A DNA stretch of 5,926 bases from Opitutia bacterium (GTDB lineage: Bacteria > Verrucomicrobiota > Verrucomicrobiia > Opitutales > UBA953): positions 1-5,926 of the forward strand of contig CANHHS010000092.1 of the NCBI GenBank assembly GCA_947460445.1, written 5' to 3'. Position numbers and translations under genes: made by a program. Under the pieces are notes generated by a model that saw only the letters and a program-made list of their open reading frames with translations, ran no database searches and was not told where the DNA came from. Below are positions 5,891-5,926 of the stretch, piece by piece. The stretch's first letter is position 1. Every line of letters begins with the position of its first letter.

Positions 5891-5926
5891 CTAGCGGCGT
5901 GACCCCAGGATCATCTCCGCCAGAGC
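5891..5926 (-). CDS. possible C-terminal tail of an upstream minus-strand gene (partial)
   Basis: Reading inward from the right edge on the minus strand, one frame gives ALAEMILGSRR and then a TAG stop at 5891-5893. This leaves a 41-bp gap to the hydrolase ATG. The tail is amphipathic and ends in basic residues, as many real C-termini do. Only 11 codons are visible, so chance is a fair alternative and no product can be named. Confidence 0.3.
   Translation of the reverse strand, partial: ALAEMILGSRR

Noticed and set aside
1..5926. CRISPR array, transposon ends, tRNA or rRNA genes, toxin-antitoxin or defence genes
   Set aside because: I saw no regular repeat-spacer pattern, transposase, tRNA-like fold or defence motif; nearly all bases are accounted for by housekeeping-type genes.

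Overview
The window is a dense, ordinary-looking piece of bacterial chromosome with seven clear protein genes and almost no spacer. No RNA gene, CRISPR array, insertion sequence or phage gene is visible. The best guess for the organism is a Gram-negative menaquinone user, possibly Verrucomicrobiota (Opitutae-like). That rests on three things: a lipoprotein carrying TPR and LysM parts, a small 'YMDVRFLVDDL' protein of a type I associate with that phylum from memory, and generally weak Shine-Dalgarno sites. This placement is inference.

Layout. From about 4195 down to the left edge, five genes run on the minus strand as one tightly packed array, read in this order: menB (1,4-dihydroxy-2-naphthoyl-CoA synthase), an mnmM/ytqB-type tRNA methyltransferase, a TIGR01777-type atypical SDR, a TPR-LysM lipoprotein, and recF. 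The junctions overlap or nearly touch, which suggests a single transcript with translational coupling. recF runs off the left edge, probably within a codon or so of its stop. It lies outside the classical dnaA-dnaN-recF-gyrB setting.

A 91-bp divergent spacer (4196-4286) separates menB from a plus-strand gene for a 153-residue protein of unknown function. The spacer holds a perfect 7-bp inverted repeat and short direct repeats, and is the only obvious place for promoters. The unknown gene converges, with a 6-bp gap, on a minus-strand gene for a secreted alpha/beta hydrolase with an intact Ser-Asp-His set. At the right edge a short minus-strand frame may be the tail of another gene.

The array genes do not form one pathway: quinone synthesis, tRNA wobble modification, an uncharacterised oxidoreductase, cell-wall binding and recombinational repair share a transcription unit. 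No strong evidence of a new defence or mobile system was found. The most open items are the unknown 153-residue protein, the lipoprotein next to recF, and the divergent control region.
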